A stretch of 64,000 nucleotides of DNA from Onchocerca volvulus. Lineage: Eukaryota > Nematoda > Chromadorea > Rhabditida > Onchocercidae. Below the pieces are notes generated by a model. That model saw only the letters and a program-made list of their open reading frames with translations. It did not search any database and was not told where the DNA came from. Position 1 is the first letter of the stretch. Each line of letters starts with the position of its first letter. Below, piece by piece: positions 23,923 to 35,440 of this stretch. The position numbers and the translations under genes were made by a program. Where the stretch lies: NCBI GenBank assembly GCA_000499405.2, contig HG738141.1:866171-930170 (forward strand), written 5' to 3'.

Positions 23923-24578
23923 TCAGTTGAAATCGGACTCCCCTTTACAGTAATTTTTCTTGTGCCTTTTCAAATTAGATGATAGAGAAAACTTTTTACC
24001 GCATAATTCGCAATTGGTACGGCTTTTTCTTGGTATGCATTAGAATATATTATTTCAAACTGTTTGATCGAGTGAAAATTTTCCAGCATTTCGAACATTT
24101 TTATGGTTTTACTTTAATAGGAATTCGCATATAGCATTTTAAATGTGATGATTGAGAGAAATCTATTCCTCATATCTCACAAAGGTACGATTTTTTTCTG
24201 CTATAAGTACAAAAATGTAATTGCAATCTAATAATCGAAGGAAACTTATCATATGTCGCAAAGATGAAGCTTCTCACCAGAATGAATTTGCGAATGGGAT
24301 TTCAAACTGTTTAGCGTTTTAAAAATTTTTCCGCATTCCAGAAAACTGCGTATCATCTCTCCAGTATGATTTAGCATCTTAATTTCCAAATTTCCTATTA
24401 ATTTTTCTTGGCGTCTATCATACTTTCCTTTTTTTCCATTCTCTTCTTGAACTGATGAGTTTCGTAACTCGTTATTTTTTCTTCGCAATTCTTTTAAAAT
24501 TGATAAGTCAAGTAATTCTATTTGTTCCTCCCTCATTTTCCGCAAAAATAAGTCTTTTGCTGTTTGTTCTTCACTCAT
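23923..24578 (-). pseudogene. Decayed C2H2 zinc-finger gene
   Basis: An open frame of 109 codons (24249-24578) starts MSEEQTAKDLFLRKMR and ends in finger-like sequence: ECGKIFKTLNSLKSHSQIH, then the linker SGEK. The first cysteine of that finger is missing. Beyond its stop the - strand continues in changing frames with further fingers: KCSKCWKIFTRSNSLK, and ELCGKKFSLSSNLKRHKKN, ending at a TGA at 23923-23925. Several stops and frameshifts separate them. Intact C2H2 proteins of this type bind DNA in the nucleus. No functional parent is in the window. Confidence 0.7.
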
Positions 24579-25288
24579 TTTGATAAATCCATCGGCTCTG
24601 TTTGTTGCGGCTGCGCATCTTCAAATTTTATAATATTATTCATCTCAAATTGCATAAAAATTTGAAATTTTCAAAAAGAAATGTTTTTTTTTCGTCAAAA
24701 ATTTAATGAATTTACCATATTTTGTATATTATATAGCTAGATGAAGAAACAGAAGAAATAGATGAAATGCATTTTGATAAATGCGCTTTCTTGCCAATTC
24801 TAAAAAACATTCAAATTAGCAGTACGCTGAATGATTGGATGAAGATTGCTTAGTAACGAATTTTTTCTAAAAAAAAAAATTGAAAAAATTTTTTTTGAAT
24901 TTTATTGAAAAAATGATGGTATTACATTCATTGCTATTGAAATATGACAAATATAACTCAGATCATTGTGCCTAAGATCAGCGATATTATTTATTCAAAG
25001 TTTTTCGCATAACTTGTACAAATGCTGAATAAATAGTACTGCAACAGGGTGGCACAATCTTATAAAATTGACAAAAAAAAAAATAATTTTATCTCAAAAA
25101 AAAATGCTTATTTACACGTTATTCTGAAATAGTAAAATCTTTCATATAATTAAGAAGTTCTAAAAAACGTCTAACATTGCATAATTGTAAAAAATGAAAT
25201 TGATTGGAACGAGATTGTAAGCTTTGATTGCTGAATTGCTAAAAGTAAACGATCGCATATTTGAATGTTTTCTATTTGGGAATAGCAA

Positions 25289-25393
25289 TCCACGTGTAAT
25301 AGAAGTGATAATCCACGTGTAATAGAATGATAACTTACGTGTAATAGAATGATAACTTACGTGTAATAGGATTGATAACTTATATGTAATAAT
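25289..25393 (+). repeat. Tandem repeat of about 22-23 bp, 4.5 copies
   Basis: The unit is close to ACGTGTAATAGAATGATAACTT. The first two copies carry the palindrome CACGTG (E-box/ABRE-type core), the next two TACGTG, and the last is degenerate. It lies between the right zinc-finger arm and the R1 copy. Confidence 0.7.
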
Positions 25394-25650
25394 GAGGAGA
25401 AGATTATTTAATCAATGTTTAGTGTGTGTCACTGTTTAATCTTTTATATTAAATAAATTTATTTGAACTACTGCATTATATCGCTCAGAATAACTTATGC
25501 AAAGCAATTATAACATTTTTTTTTTCTCACAATTTTATTTCATTTCACTTTACATTTTCTATATCTTCAAAATTGAAACAATGTTAGCGAAAAGGAAAAA
25601 TTATATTGAAAGGCAATTCTGTTCTAGCCAACTTAAAATTAGTTTTTAAA
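25394..25650 (+). repeat. Dispersed repeat R1, copy at the outer right arm
   Basis: Direct match to 34160-34560 and reverse match to 22090-22315. It ends with a TTCAAAATTGAAxCAATGTTAGCG block shared with the 34-kb copy. Confidence 0.6.
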
Positions 25651-28326
25651 TTTGGTTAAATTAATTATATTGAAATTAAAATGATTAAATTTATAATTTT
25701 TTAAATGAATTCCTATTAATAATATAGAGCTTATAATTTCTTGTTGCTCAAATGTAAAATGTCTATATTGATCTAATATTCTCGTATTTTTAATGTCTTG
25801 TTTCAATAATTGAAGAATAGACGATTCTGTATACTTTGATATTCGGATAAAGCAAGAGTTTCAAGGATGGTTATTTTTTAAAAGTTTTCTTTCAAATAAA
25901 TTAATACATACAATTCTACATTTTGTGTTTCCTAAATTTTTGTTGGAAAATTAGCTTTAACAATTTGTTAGAAAAGTAATGTTGCATTGACACAGATGAT
26001 TGATGGTTTGTTTCTGATAATTGATCTCTGATCCGTTATTATCATACAGTATCCTTTTTAAAATAAATCCTGTCTAATTTCAGTGGAAGAATTTTATATA
26101 CAGTTTTTGTTTTGCGATTATTTCATTGCTAAAAAAAACTATCAGTAAATGTCATAAATGATAAATCCATATTTGATTATCGTAAATATGATAAGATGAA
26201 TGGAAAAAGAAATAATATCCATTTAAGATGAATATAATTTTCATATTATTAAAATTCAACGATTTAAAATGATTGAATAAAACAAACTAATAGAATTTTA
26301 ATTTTATATAAGTATCACTTTTCATCATGTAGTTAATTATAATGAAACATTCTTTCACTAATTGATTACATATTAGAATGGAAAATCTTTGATCAAAAGA
26401 TTTTTTTTAATAAAAAAAAACAAATGAAGAAATGAAGTCGAAATAAAGAATAGAAGGAAATATAAAAATATAGAATCCTCGTAATATTAAATTTGAATGA
26501 AATGTATCAATTTATTTTATGCGTAGATATTGTGGAAACATCTGTAATGAAATATAAATTATCATAAACTGTCAAACTTTTTAAACTCTAATTACATAAC
26601 AAATTATGTAATTCGATAGAAATTGATTTCTCAAATATTTTACCTTCGAAAGGTAAAATATTACCTTTACTCTTTCCGGATTAATTTATATTATTATTGG
26701 AGATTTTAGTTAAATTAAATGTTACATTAATCATAGAGGAAAATATTTCATTAATTAAGATTATTTCTCGATTTAAGTCTTAAAAGTAACTCGAAAAAGT
26801 TACATTTCTTTTCATAAAAATTTTCGAATTTCATAATCGAATTTATTCAATAAATGAAATTTCAATTTGATCGGCATTAATAAATTTTAAATAAAAATTC
26901 TTGATCTTCAATTTGACTCAAAAAAATATTGAAATTTTGTCAAATTTGATATTGAAGCTGATAGACTGCCTCAATAATCAAAAATTAAAATACTGTTGAT
27001 AAAGCTGAATAGATTGAATATCGATCCAAAGTTTAGATTAAATGTAAAAAACAATTTTCCAACATAATATTTTTCTTATTTTTAAGCTAACTTTTAAAAT
27101 GAGCTTTTTGAGACAAGACTGCATCTTTATTTCCTCAATTAAGCATATGATTAATTTTAAAATTCAGATTTAAGTAAAATGTAGAAATCAAAATGTTTCA
27201 AATTAAAATCTTATTCTAAAATTATCTTTATGATTTTGCAAATATTGCTCATCAACTTTCTCAATTTAATCAATCTTTTACTTTGTTGTTAAACTTAAAA
27301 AGGAATTTATCATCAGTTAAGTTATCGTTCTATAATCACAATTATTAGTTTTGAAGAAACAGAAAATCCTAGTGGTAACTAACAATAGAATATCTTATGA
27401 ATTAAAATCTTACAAAAATCTAATTTAAAAATTTAGCTAAATAAAATTTTAAACTAAATACGAAAATAATAAGAAAGATAGATAAATGATTTCATGGTTG
27501 ATTCTAATAAATATCTTTAACAATTATGATCAAGGAGAATACAAATAATCAGACTTTCATAATTTTCATTTGAAGATTGATGTCGTCGAACTTCTATATT
27601 TATCATTCCTGCTCTTCTTCCCTTAAATATGAATTTAGCGAGATATGTCCCAAATTTTGATATCAGAAAATTAATTTTAGCTTGCTTCATTTTTAAAATT
27701 TTTCTTGCATATTTTAATCTTGAAAAGAGAACTTGTGTAACTTAATATATGACAGCAAACATAATCTACTGCTAAATCACAATCATAATTTTATCCAATT
27801 TTCCTGCAAAACTTAAATTATATGACAATGCTAACAAATCTTCCTATAAAGTCTGAATATATTATTTACAAATATGGGATATCAAATATTAAATATTATT
27901 AAAATATGTAGCAAGATATTTACCTAGGAAGTTAGAGTGATATCGTTATTTACTAACAATTACATCAGAAGCACTGATAAGAACTAATAATAAAATCAAA
28001 AAAAAAGTAGGCATTTCACGACGTCCAATCATATTATTCTGCGGGACTTTTCGCAATCCAAATGATAATGTGAAAATACAAATATAATGCATAAATATCG
28101 ACAGTATCAGTTTTTTCCCCTTCATTTATACATCTTAAGTATGATTTCTATCACATTAAAATTACTCTTTTGGAACAATAATACTAATCCTCACTTATAA
28201 GAAAAAAAAAAAAAAAGGGAAAAAAAACTTGCTTTTCTTACCATTAGGAAATTCTGAATGTTTCTTTGAAGAGATCAAATTAAGATCATATCTTGTTGTA
28301 GATAACATACAAAACAAGCATGGTAT
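25651..28326. other. Very AT-rich intergenic DNA
   Basis: About 2.7 kb with no open frame of note and no clear repeat beyond A/T runs. A poly-A tract lies at about 28201-28217. Confidence 0.5.
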
Positions 28327-28332
28327 TTTATT
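28327..28332 (-). terminator. Possible poly(A) signal of the transporter gene
   Basis: TTTATT on the + strand reads AATAAA on the - strand, about 220 bp beyond the stop at 28549-28551. Confidence 0.35.
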
Positions 28333-28548
28333 AATTTTTCATAACTTTTCAAAATACGTCAAGAATAAACGAATAAAAATAAATAAATTCTGCAAAACAT
28401 GAAATAAACAAATTTTACAAAACAAAAATGCTCATAACGGCAATATAATATTGAAAACATGAGACCTGATAGAAGCTTATTGCAAAATTATAAATTTAAC
28501 CATGAATTCCAAGCACTGAAAAAATTTCAAGAGTGAACTATCATTCAA

Positions 28549-31500
28549 TTAATATTTTTTGTCCTTTATTTCCTTCGCTGTACCAGTAGGGCTAGTCCAA
28601 ATATCAGTAAATGCAAGTATGCCAGTAAATACCAATGCTGCACCGATCCAATGGGCTAATGTGAACGAATTTCGAAACCAAAGAATGGAAATGAGCAAAG
28701 AAAGAAATTTCCGTATAGTAACAACCATTGTTACCGTTAAACAGTCAAATGTAGCATTTAACCGATATATAAAACTAATGCACATCCATCTAGAAATTAA
28801 TTTAATCAAAATTATTAATAACATTTTTATGCTACCGTCAACCTCTATAATATTTTGTGCTATCGTGGACTTTTTCGATGAAAACTGGAATATTTAATCA
28901 AAATAATCTCATTGAAACAGCATTCTATAAATAAACTCTACCGAAAAATTTTCTTTCATCTTTTAATATTTTCTTACCAGTTACTTTAGAAAAATAAAAT
29001 TTTCCAAAATATTTTTAAATTAAAACACAGTATATGCAAAGGTGATACGAAATTAAAAAATACATACTGTAAAAGACATGTGGCAGCAAGATAGGCCCAC
29101 ATATGTGGGACACGAAAGCCAAGTATGTCAATTGGATAACTGTGCGAAAATGCAATAGCTGACTTATAAATATCTTCACCCATAAATGCGAAAAGTGGCA
29201 ATGAAGCGCCATGCTATAATAAAATCTTTGTAGATTAAATATGCTTAAACTCGATACTGTACTCCGATATTTGCAATTAGGTAAATAGTTCTTTGCGCTA
29301 TATAATAATCATGAATGTCAATCAGCAAGTGCTAAAAAGATTAAAGAATTTACAGCTTAATAATTAGCCAATTTCTTCAAATGTAAAAACATTAAGAATC
29401 CAATATATTCTTCCTTTCTGAATAATCGCAGTTATAAATTTAGATACTAAGAACTCAAACCAGATATTTGTATTTATCAACTTACAATTACAAACATTGC
29501 TTCCTCAGTATATTTTCCGTAAGCCTTATACAGGGTTTCTTGACAAATTCCCAAATAAGCAGATGCTAATAAAGCTATCGTAAGCATCACTATGCCTGAA
29601 ATATTTTTAACCGATTTTAGATAAATAAAATAACAATAATGGATATCTTTCATAATTGTGCATTCTGTGTCTAAAACTGAAAAAGCATGACAACATTATA
29701 AATCTATTTAATAAACTTGCCAATTAGCCATTCTCGATAGTGCTTTTCGACATCATCCACCTTCTTTTGTTGATCCGTTTTCTGGAAGATTTCTTATCAG
29801 TTAAGAAAATCCAACTCAATTATCGACACACGAATAGTCTGCTGATGAATATTTCGTATTAAACTTGCAATTTCAATAATATTTTGTTAAATCTTCGCTC
29901 ACTGACTTCTTTCCATCCTTGTTCCTTTACATCATTCTTACTAAACAATACTGACTCTTAGGAGACATTGCACATTCAAACAAAAAAAACAAATCCAAGT
30001 AAAAAATTTCAAAATCGGAAAAATTCAGCAATTTGTTAAATTTTATGGTAAAAGCGACCATCTGTACAGATGGCATTATTTGATTACAATGTGCAAAATA
30101 CCTCATGTATTACAGAGTTTTTTTCTTTTTTTCTTTTTTTTTTTTTTTTTTTTTCATTTTATAGAGATGTTAAACAAAAACTACCAATACTACCTCTCAT
30201 GAAATCATTACAACACTTTCTCATATTTAAGTCTCAAGTAATCTATAATCATAAAATTACCAATACAAAAAATGGAAACTTTCTTGAATTAAAATATTTT
30301 TGAATATCAACCTCCAAGTGGGCAGTAGCTGTAGTACATATGATTATGCCAATCGTGATCGACAGAACTGCCAAATATTTTCGTAATGAGTACTGTTTTC
30401 CTTGTAATATTTTCGTGAGAATTAAGCTCGCTAATAGTGAACCCTGAAGAACCGGTTCAGTTGATATTAAACAATGCCAATAATGATATTAGACTTTTCA
30501 ACAAACATATTCATAGCATTTTGTAGAGAGGCATGTCTACGTTACGATCATAACATTTTCCGATTAATTCTCAATCAAAATAGTTCAGTTTTTTTTTTTT
30601 TTTTTCCTTTGAAACGTATCATATCGCCCCAACTTCGAGAAAACTTATGTGACATGATAATACTAAGATAAACATAACTTACTGATCGAAAAATGATATG
30701 TAACGGGACGGGAACATGAAAATTCAAAGCTTGATTATTGATAACATTGACAAAAAAGAATGTTATTACTGTTGGCAGATAACCACTGAAAAATGAAGAA
30801 AGAGATAACAATTTGAAGGATTAATCGATGATAATTGGTAAGATCTAAGGCTGAGAAGATCGAAATTTATTCCGAGTACTTATTGAAATTACTGACTTCT
30901 TCGGAAGGAAGCCTACAATTTCAAACGTTAACCATTCATTTTAATCAATCCTTGGTCCAATTTTCATAAATAATATCTAAACGTTTAAACGCAATGTCCA
31001 ATTTAAAATTTGCTTGACATAAACACAAAGTAGTTATAAGTCAATAACTGAAGCTGTACTCAAATTTGCAAAGAAATACGGTCTAAAATTACTACGAAAA
31101 AACGAATTAGCTGATTGAAAAGAAGATTCGAATTTTATAAAATTAACAAAAATTTCAACATACCGCATGGGAATTTTATGAGGAACGGTAAAAAATTTTG
31201 ATGTGAAAATCAGTCCTTCCAATGATATAAAGAAAAAAGTCGAAAAAGTCATCAAATTCATCGAACTCGGTTGTTCCCTAAAAAATTGATTGAATTGTTA
31301 AATTTTTGAAGTTTTTAGAATTTAAACAAAAATAAGACATTTCTGACTTCATCAAGTAAAACTAGTTTTGTCGAGAATGTAGCTTGAAGTTATGCTAAAA
31401 TAGTTCACTAAACTAACATTCATGAATTTGAATGTTGGATTGGGAAAGAATTTGGCACTATTATTTAAAAAAAAAAAAATCATTAAAAAAATCAAGCGAA

Positions 31501-31722
31501 TCAACATCTTAGGTTTTTCTCTTCTGAAAGCCAAAAAAACCGATATAATTCCAAATATTGTGCAATTATTCATGGAAATCTGTTTTAAAATAGGGAAAGG
31601 AAGAGAGACGCAAACGAAAATTATAATAATGAAGAATAATACTTGGCGACAGATTCCACAAAATACATGCAACCAATGCAACTGGCCAATGTACCAGATA
31701 TACAATACAAAGCTGCCGTCAT
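28549..31722 (-). CDS. Nucleotide-sugar transporter of the SLC35B4 type, eight exons
   Basis: Exons in transcript order are 31643-31722, 31164-31277, 30683-30785, 30312-30443, 29721-29781, 29486-29595, 29068-29213 and 28549-28789. Phase holds throughout and the product is 328 residues, close to the 331 of human SLC35B4. Signature stretches are TFSTFFFISLEGLIFTSKF, NNQALNFHVPVPLHIIFRSG, the cytosolic EKHYREWLIG loop, QETLYKAYGKYTEEA, and SLTVT-like DCLTVTMVVTIRKFLSLLIS. About ten hydrophobic segments are expected. Family members exchange UDP-GlcNAc and UDP-xylose for UMP across Golgi/ER membranes, feeding glycosylation. Intron 5 (29596-29720) starts with GC instead of GT, forced by phase. The C terminus KEIKDKKY ends in a lysine-rich tail resembling an ER-retrieval signal. 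Upstream, the ATG is 1.3 kb from a GC-richer island at 33.0 kb. Confidence 0.93.
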
Positions 31723-33803
31723 ATTCTGGAATTAAATTGCAATTAAAAAGGAATTAATTTTGTAAATATACTTCCTTGTTCCGTTAACTAATATATGCTC
31801 CTTGTGAATTTACTCCATTGTCCTTTTATTAATACATTCTTTCGTTATTTAATCGAAATTCAACACGAATATTTCACACTTTTAACAAAAAAATATTACG
31901 ATAGAATCTGCCGAAACGATAAGACGACATACAGTGGACTTGAAACATTTGACTGGAAAGCCAAATACGAGAAAAGTACATTTCATGAAAAGTTATTTTT
32001 GGACTTTTCAGTCCGTCTTCTAATGATAATGTGGAGATAATACTTTTAAAAATATAATATAAAGTTTGGGAAACGATGAAAAATAGCTATTTAAAACTTC
32101 AGAAATGCAAGAATTGAAATTAGAGAACTAATGAATTCCTAAACATTTTTAGACTTTTGAATGAAGGATTCAGATATTGAAACAGAATTAAACAAATATT
32201 TTTAAAATAAATTTGCCTATAGCAAAAAAAAAAAATCATTGATCATATTTGTAATAGTAGAGGTAGAAAGACTGGTTAAAAATTTTAATAAAATTATTCG
32301 ATAATTCAGAAAAAGTCTCGTTATTATCTGTCTTTAAGCGAGGTCAAAGTCCCATTCAACACCATACAAATCAATATATAAGAGACGAAGATATAATAAG
32401 GTTTTCAGAAAAGATTAGAGACAATTTTAGATAAATATTTTTTGAATTGTAAAAATTTTTGTTGAATTAAACAGTGTGAAATTCATATTTCTACAAAACT
32501 TTCATCGATTTTAACTTCAATAAAGTAATTCAAGTTTTCCAGGAATGACCAAAAACATCAGTGAAATCCTGATGAATTTCGACAAATCTTGAGGAAATTA
32601 CGAATTCCGGATTTTCGATATTTTACTGACACTTCTAATTATAAATAATCAGAAATTAACATAAATTCGGATACAATACAACAAGTTTTACTCAGATTTA
32701 AAATAGAAAATAAAAGTAATTCAAAGTCCCACGAATTCTGCAAAATAGTTTTTCAAGTTGCTTATTAAACTGACAAACATAGACTTCGATATGTTGAAAA
32801 ACAATTCAAATTTCTATCGAACTTTTTCTTTATTATAAATTGTCAAATTTTTAATAAATTTCGCCAAAAATTCTTCTGATTCCTAATTCGAAAATTCAAC
32901 AAATTTTTTCATAAAATGAAAAATCAACCGTCCACCTACTATTTCCCATATCTTCTGTTATCGATCAATCGATCGTTACGACACACATCAAAAATCATCC
33001 TTTTTCCCGCCATCTATTTCCGAATCAGGATTCCCCGGCACTCGATTAAATGGAACGCAGCGGAATAGCCGATATCAAAGGCCCGACTAGTTATTAACGG
33101 ATGGGCCGCTTGCCGTTGTTTGCTAATAAAATGCATTCTCTTCTCAAGGATGTATGTATGTAGGATGCACTTCTGAATGGAATATACGATTAGGTGGATT
33201 GATGAATCGATTAATTTGAAATCAAAATCGGAACTGTATTGAGTAAAATTTGCTGCAACTGAATTGAGCCTAGAATTTCCATTTTTCTATGCGATTCTTT
33301 ACCCTTTCTATTCTGAAACACCGCTATCTGGAAGTACTAATATATATCTGAAATAAAATTTTTTCCTTTTTATTTTTTCTCTAAATTTTCTTCCGTAATC
33401 TTTTTGTATTCTGTAAATATTCTCTATTCGATACTCCATAATTACTATCCGATCCGATGCTTTGAATAAATATTTTTTTTTCTGCTATCCAGCTTCTAGT
33501 AAAATCTAAAAAGCAAAAGAATATATCGAAGCAAAAAAATATATCAAAAGAATAAATATTTTCAATTAACATTTACTAAATTTAAAAAACCTATATCATC
33601 GTTGACCATATTTCTCTTCCATTTTTTTTCTTTGCGGAGTTGCGATCTTCCAGATCAATTCCAACCAATTTCTGCTAGTAACCTCGAGAGTATCAAAATA
33701 TAGTTCGAGATACATTATTTTTTTTCGATGATTCTTTACTGGTCTGAAATTGTCGACACAATTCTTTTTTTCGTTTATATTGAGAATATTTCGATTTCCG
33801 ACA
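31723..33803. other. Region upstream of the transporter with a GC-richer island
   Basis: No gene is supported. About 32995-33130 is distinctly GC-richer (TTTTTCCCGCCA, GGCCCGACTAG, GGGCCGCTTGCC). It could be the transporter's promoter or the start of an unseen leader exon. An open frame at 31795-32040 (+) has mixed composition but no family match. Confidence 0.35.
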
Positions 33804-34027
33804 GAAACAGCATTCTATAAATAAGCGCTATCAAAGAATTTCCTTTTATCTTTTAATATTTTCTTACCAGTTACTTTAGAACAATAAATTTTTTCAAAGT
33901 ATTTTTAAATGAAAAACACAGTATATGCAAAGGCGATATGAAATTATTAAAAAATACATACTTACTTGATTACAATGTGCAAAATGACCTTTTGTATAAT
34001 AAAGGGTTTTTTTTTTCCTTTTTTCAT
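33804..34027 (-). pseudogene. Chimeric fragment of the transporter gene (intron 7 joined to intron 4)
   Basis: Positions 33804-33961 match 28914-29067, which is the 5' part of intron 7 up to and including its GTATGTA donor. Positions 33967-34027 then match 30081 to about 30158, inside intron 4. Exons 5-7 and the DNA between are missing, and the break falls exactly at the exon 7/intron 7 border. The fragment has the same orientation as the functional gene and lies 2 kb upstream of its start. No coding sequence is retained. Confidence 0.75.
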
Positions 34028-34159
34028 TTTACAAATTTCTTACCGATATGAATTTTCTAACGAAGTAAGTGAAAAAGAAGTTAAAGAGTGAAATTTGTGG
34101 AATAGAGATTTCACAGAAACCACTCAATTATTTTTGTAATTCTTAATTGTATAAATGTT

Positions 34160-34560
34160 GAATGCTCATGCGTATAAATGCTTGTTCAGATGGAAGTTGC
34201 AATTTATGCATAATAATGAGAAGTTATGCAATCAAAGTTTAGCGTTATTTTTAATCCTTTATACTGAATAAAATTATTTGAGCAGCTATACTATACTATG
34301 AAAATTAACTTATGAAAAAGCAAATACAATTTCTCTGTACAGTTTTGTTTGATTTCACTGCAGTTTTCCCACAATTCCAAAATTGAAGCAATGTTAGCGT
34401 GAGGGAAAAATTGCGTTGACAAACAAATACATCGCTGACGAACATAAATAATTTCACTTCATCCGAACTTAACTTTCAAATTTGATATGTGTGTATGTGG
34501 ATAAACTAGTCATAATGCAATTAATTATGGTTAAATCGATAAATTTATAGTGTAATGAAT
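34160..34560 (+). repeat. Dispersed repeat R1, third copy
   Basis: It shares GTATAAATGCTTGT, AATAAAxTTATTTGA and AATTGAAxCAATGTTAGCG blocks with the two copies flanking the inverted duplication. As at 25.4 kb, it lies close to a transporter-gene fragment. Confidence 0.6.
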
Positions 34561-34614
34561 TAATTTATATTTACTAGCAATGAAGAAATTCCAATTTCCA
34601 AAGTTTCGTATTTT

Positions 34615-35095
34615 ATTTTATTTTAAGGATTGCATAACATGCAGTCCTGTTGACGCTATTTCTTTTGACCGTGATAAAATTGTAGGGGTGTATTCTGCTT
34701 TTCGGTTCTCACACATTTCTTCAATTTTCTTGTTTCATTCACTTGGAAAACGAACCTCAAACTTCGGTAATTTAACCTTTTTTATGATAAATTTGTTAAT
34801 CAATGAATGCAGCAATTATATCAATAACAATTGTATCAACAATACAATTTTGATAATATCAAAGGGACAATTTTCATAATACGAAGAAAAGGAGATATGA
34901 TTATGTAATAAAAAAAACAAATTCAATACCACCAGCTGGACTATTCAACCGAGCTCATGGCTGCCCATTTTCTGCAATGATTTTTGTGCTCAGAACTCCC
35001 TTCTTCTTCGTGGTTGGAAGAGCTTGATATCATTTTCAGGCAACAAGAAAGCTCCTTTGTTATCGCAGGAGAATGCGCCTTTGTTAACGCATGAT
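34615..35095 (-). repeat. SL1-bearing dispersed repeat, copy C
   Basis: This is the reverse complement of copy A (10029-10540) over its whole length, with scattered substitutions and small indels. The SL1-like 22-mer is at 34756-34777 on the - strand (20 of 22 match) and is followed by GTTCGTTTTC as in copy A. The open frame 34580-34879 on the + strand runs antisense through it and is probably not a gene. Confidence 0.75.
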
Positions 35096-35367
35096 GAAAA
35101 AATGATTTCACAGTTAATTACAGCAAATGCTAAATGTCAAATTTAAAACAAAACAATCACTGGTTTTCTTCTTTTATCCTCGCGATTTCATCGATACTTG
35201 TATATGTAGGTAATTGAGTAGAATAAAAGTTTCGAAATCCGGTTGTTTTTTTAAAGTTCTTTTTTTTTTTTTTATTGGACAACTTCATGCATAAATGCTT
35301 TGTCCTACATTCTACGCTTTTTGGATTTATAACAGAAATAATTCGAAGTATATGCAATTATATATGT

Positions 35368-35440
35368 CTTTCGAATTATTCGTATTTATTGGGCAATATA
35401 TATATGTTATATTGCCCAATAAATACGAATAATTCGAAAG
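35368..35440. repeat. Perfect 33-bp inverted repeat (hairpin)
   Basis: Arms 35368-35400 and 35408-35440 are exact reverse complements with a 7-base spacer (TATATGT). Outside them the similarity continues imperfectly (GCAATTA on the left, TAATTGC on the right), so the whole palindrome is about 110 bp. A transcript would fold into a long, perfectly paired stem. Confidence 0.9.

Larger units (their letters stand above)
22440..25650. repeat. Imperfect inverted duplication carrying zinc-finger relics
   Basis: Left arm about 22090-22950 and right arm about 24230-25650 are diverged reverse complements of each other. Matching blocks are 22400-22510 with 24739-24830 (GAAGAAATAGATGAAATxCATTTT), 22600-22720 with 24580-24690 (CTCTGTxTxTTGCGGxTGxG, AATATTATTCAT), and the R1 copies at the outer ends. 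The arms face each other so that the two zinc-finger relics converge. The centre holds the transporter exon copy (23181-23450) and a short repeat shared with 11.4 kb. A poly-A tract of about 30 bp at 22541-22570 interrupts the left arm. Confidence 0.6.

Noticed and set aside
28559..28897. 112-codon + strand frame
   Set aside because: It is antisense to the last exon of the transporter gene, whose frame is supported by family motifs and splice phases.
34580..34879. 99-codon open frame on the + strand
   Set aside because: It runs antisense through SL1-bearing repeat copy C and is not open in copy A, so it is probably chance.
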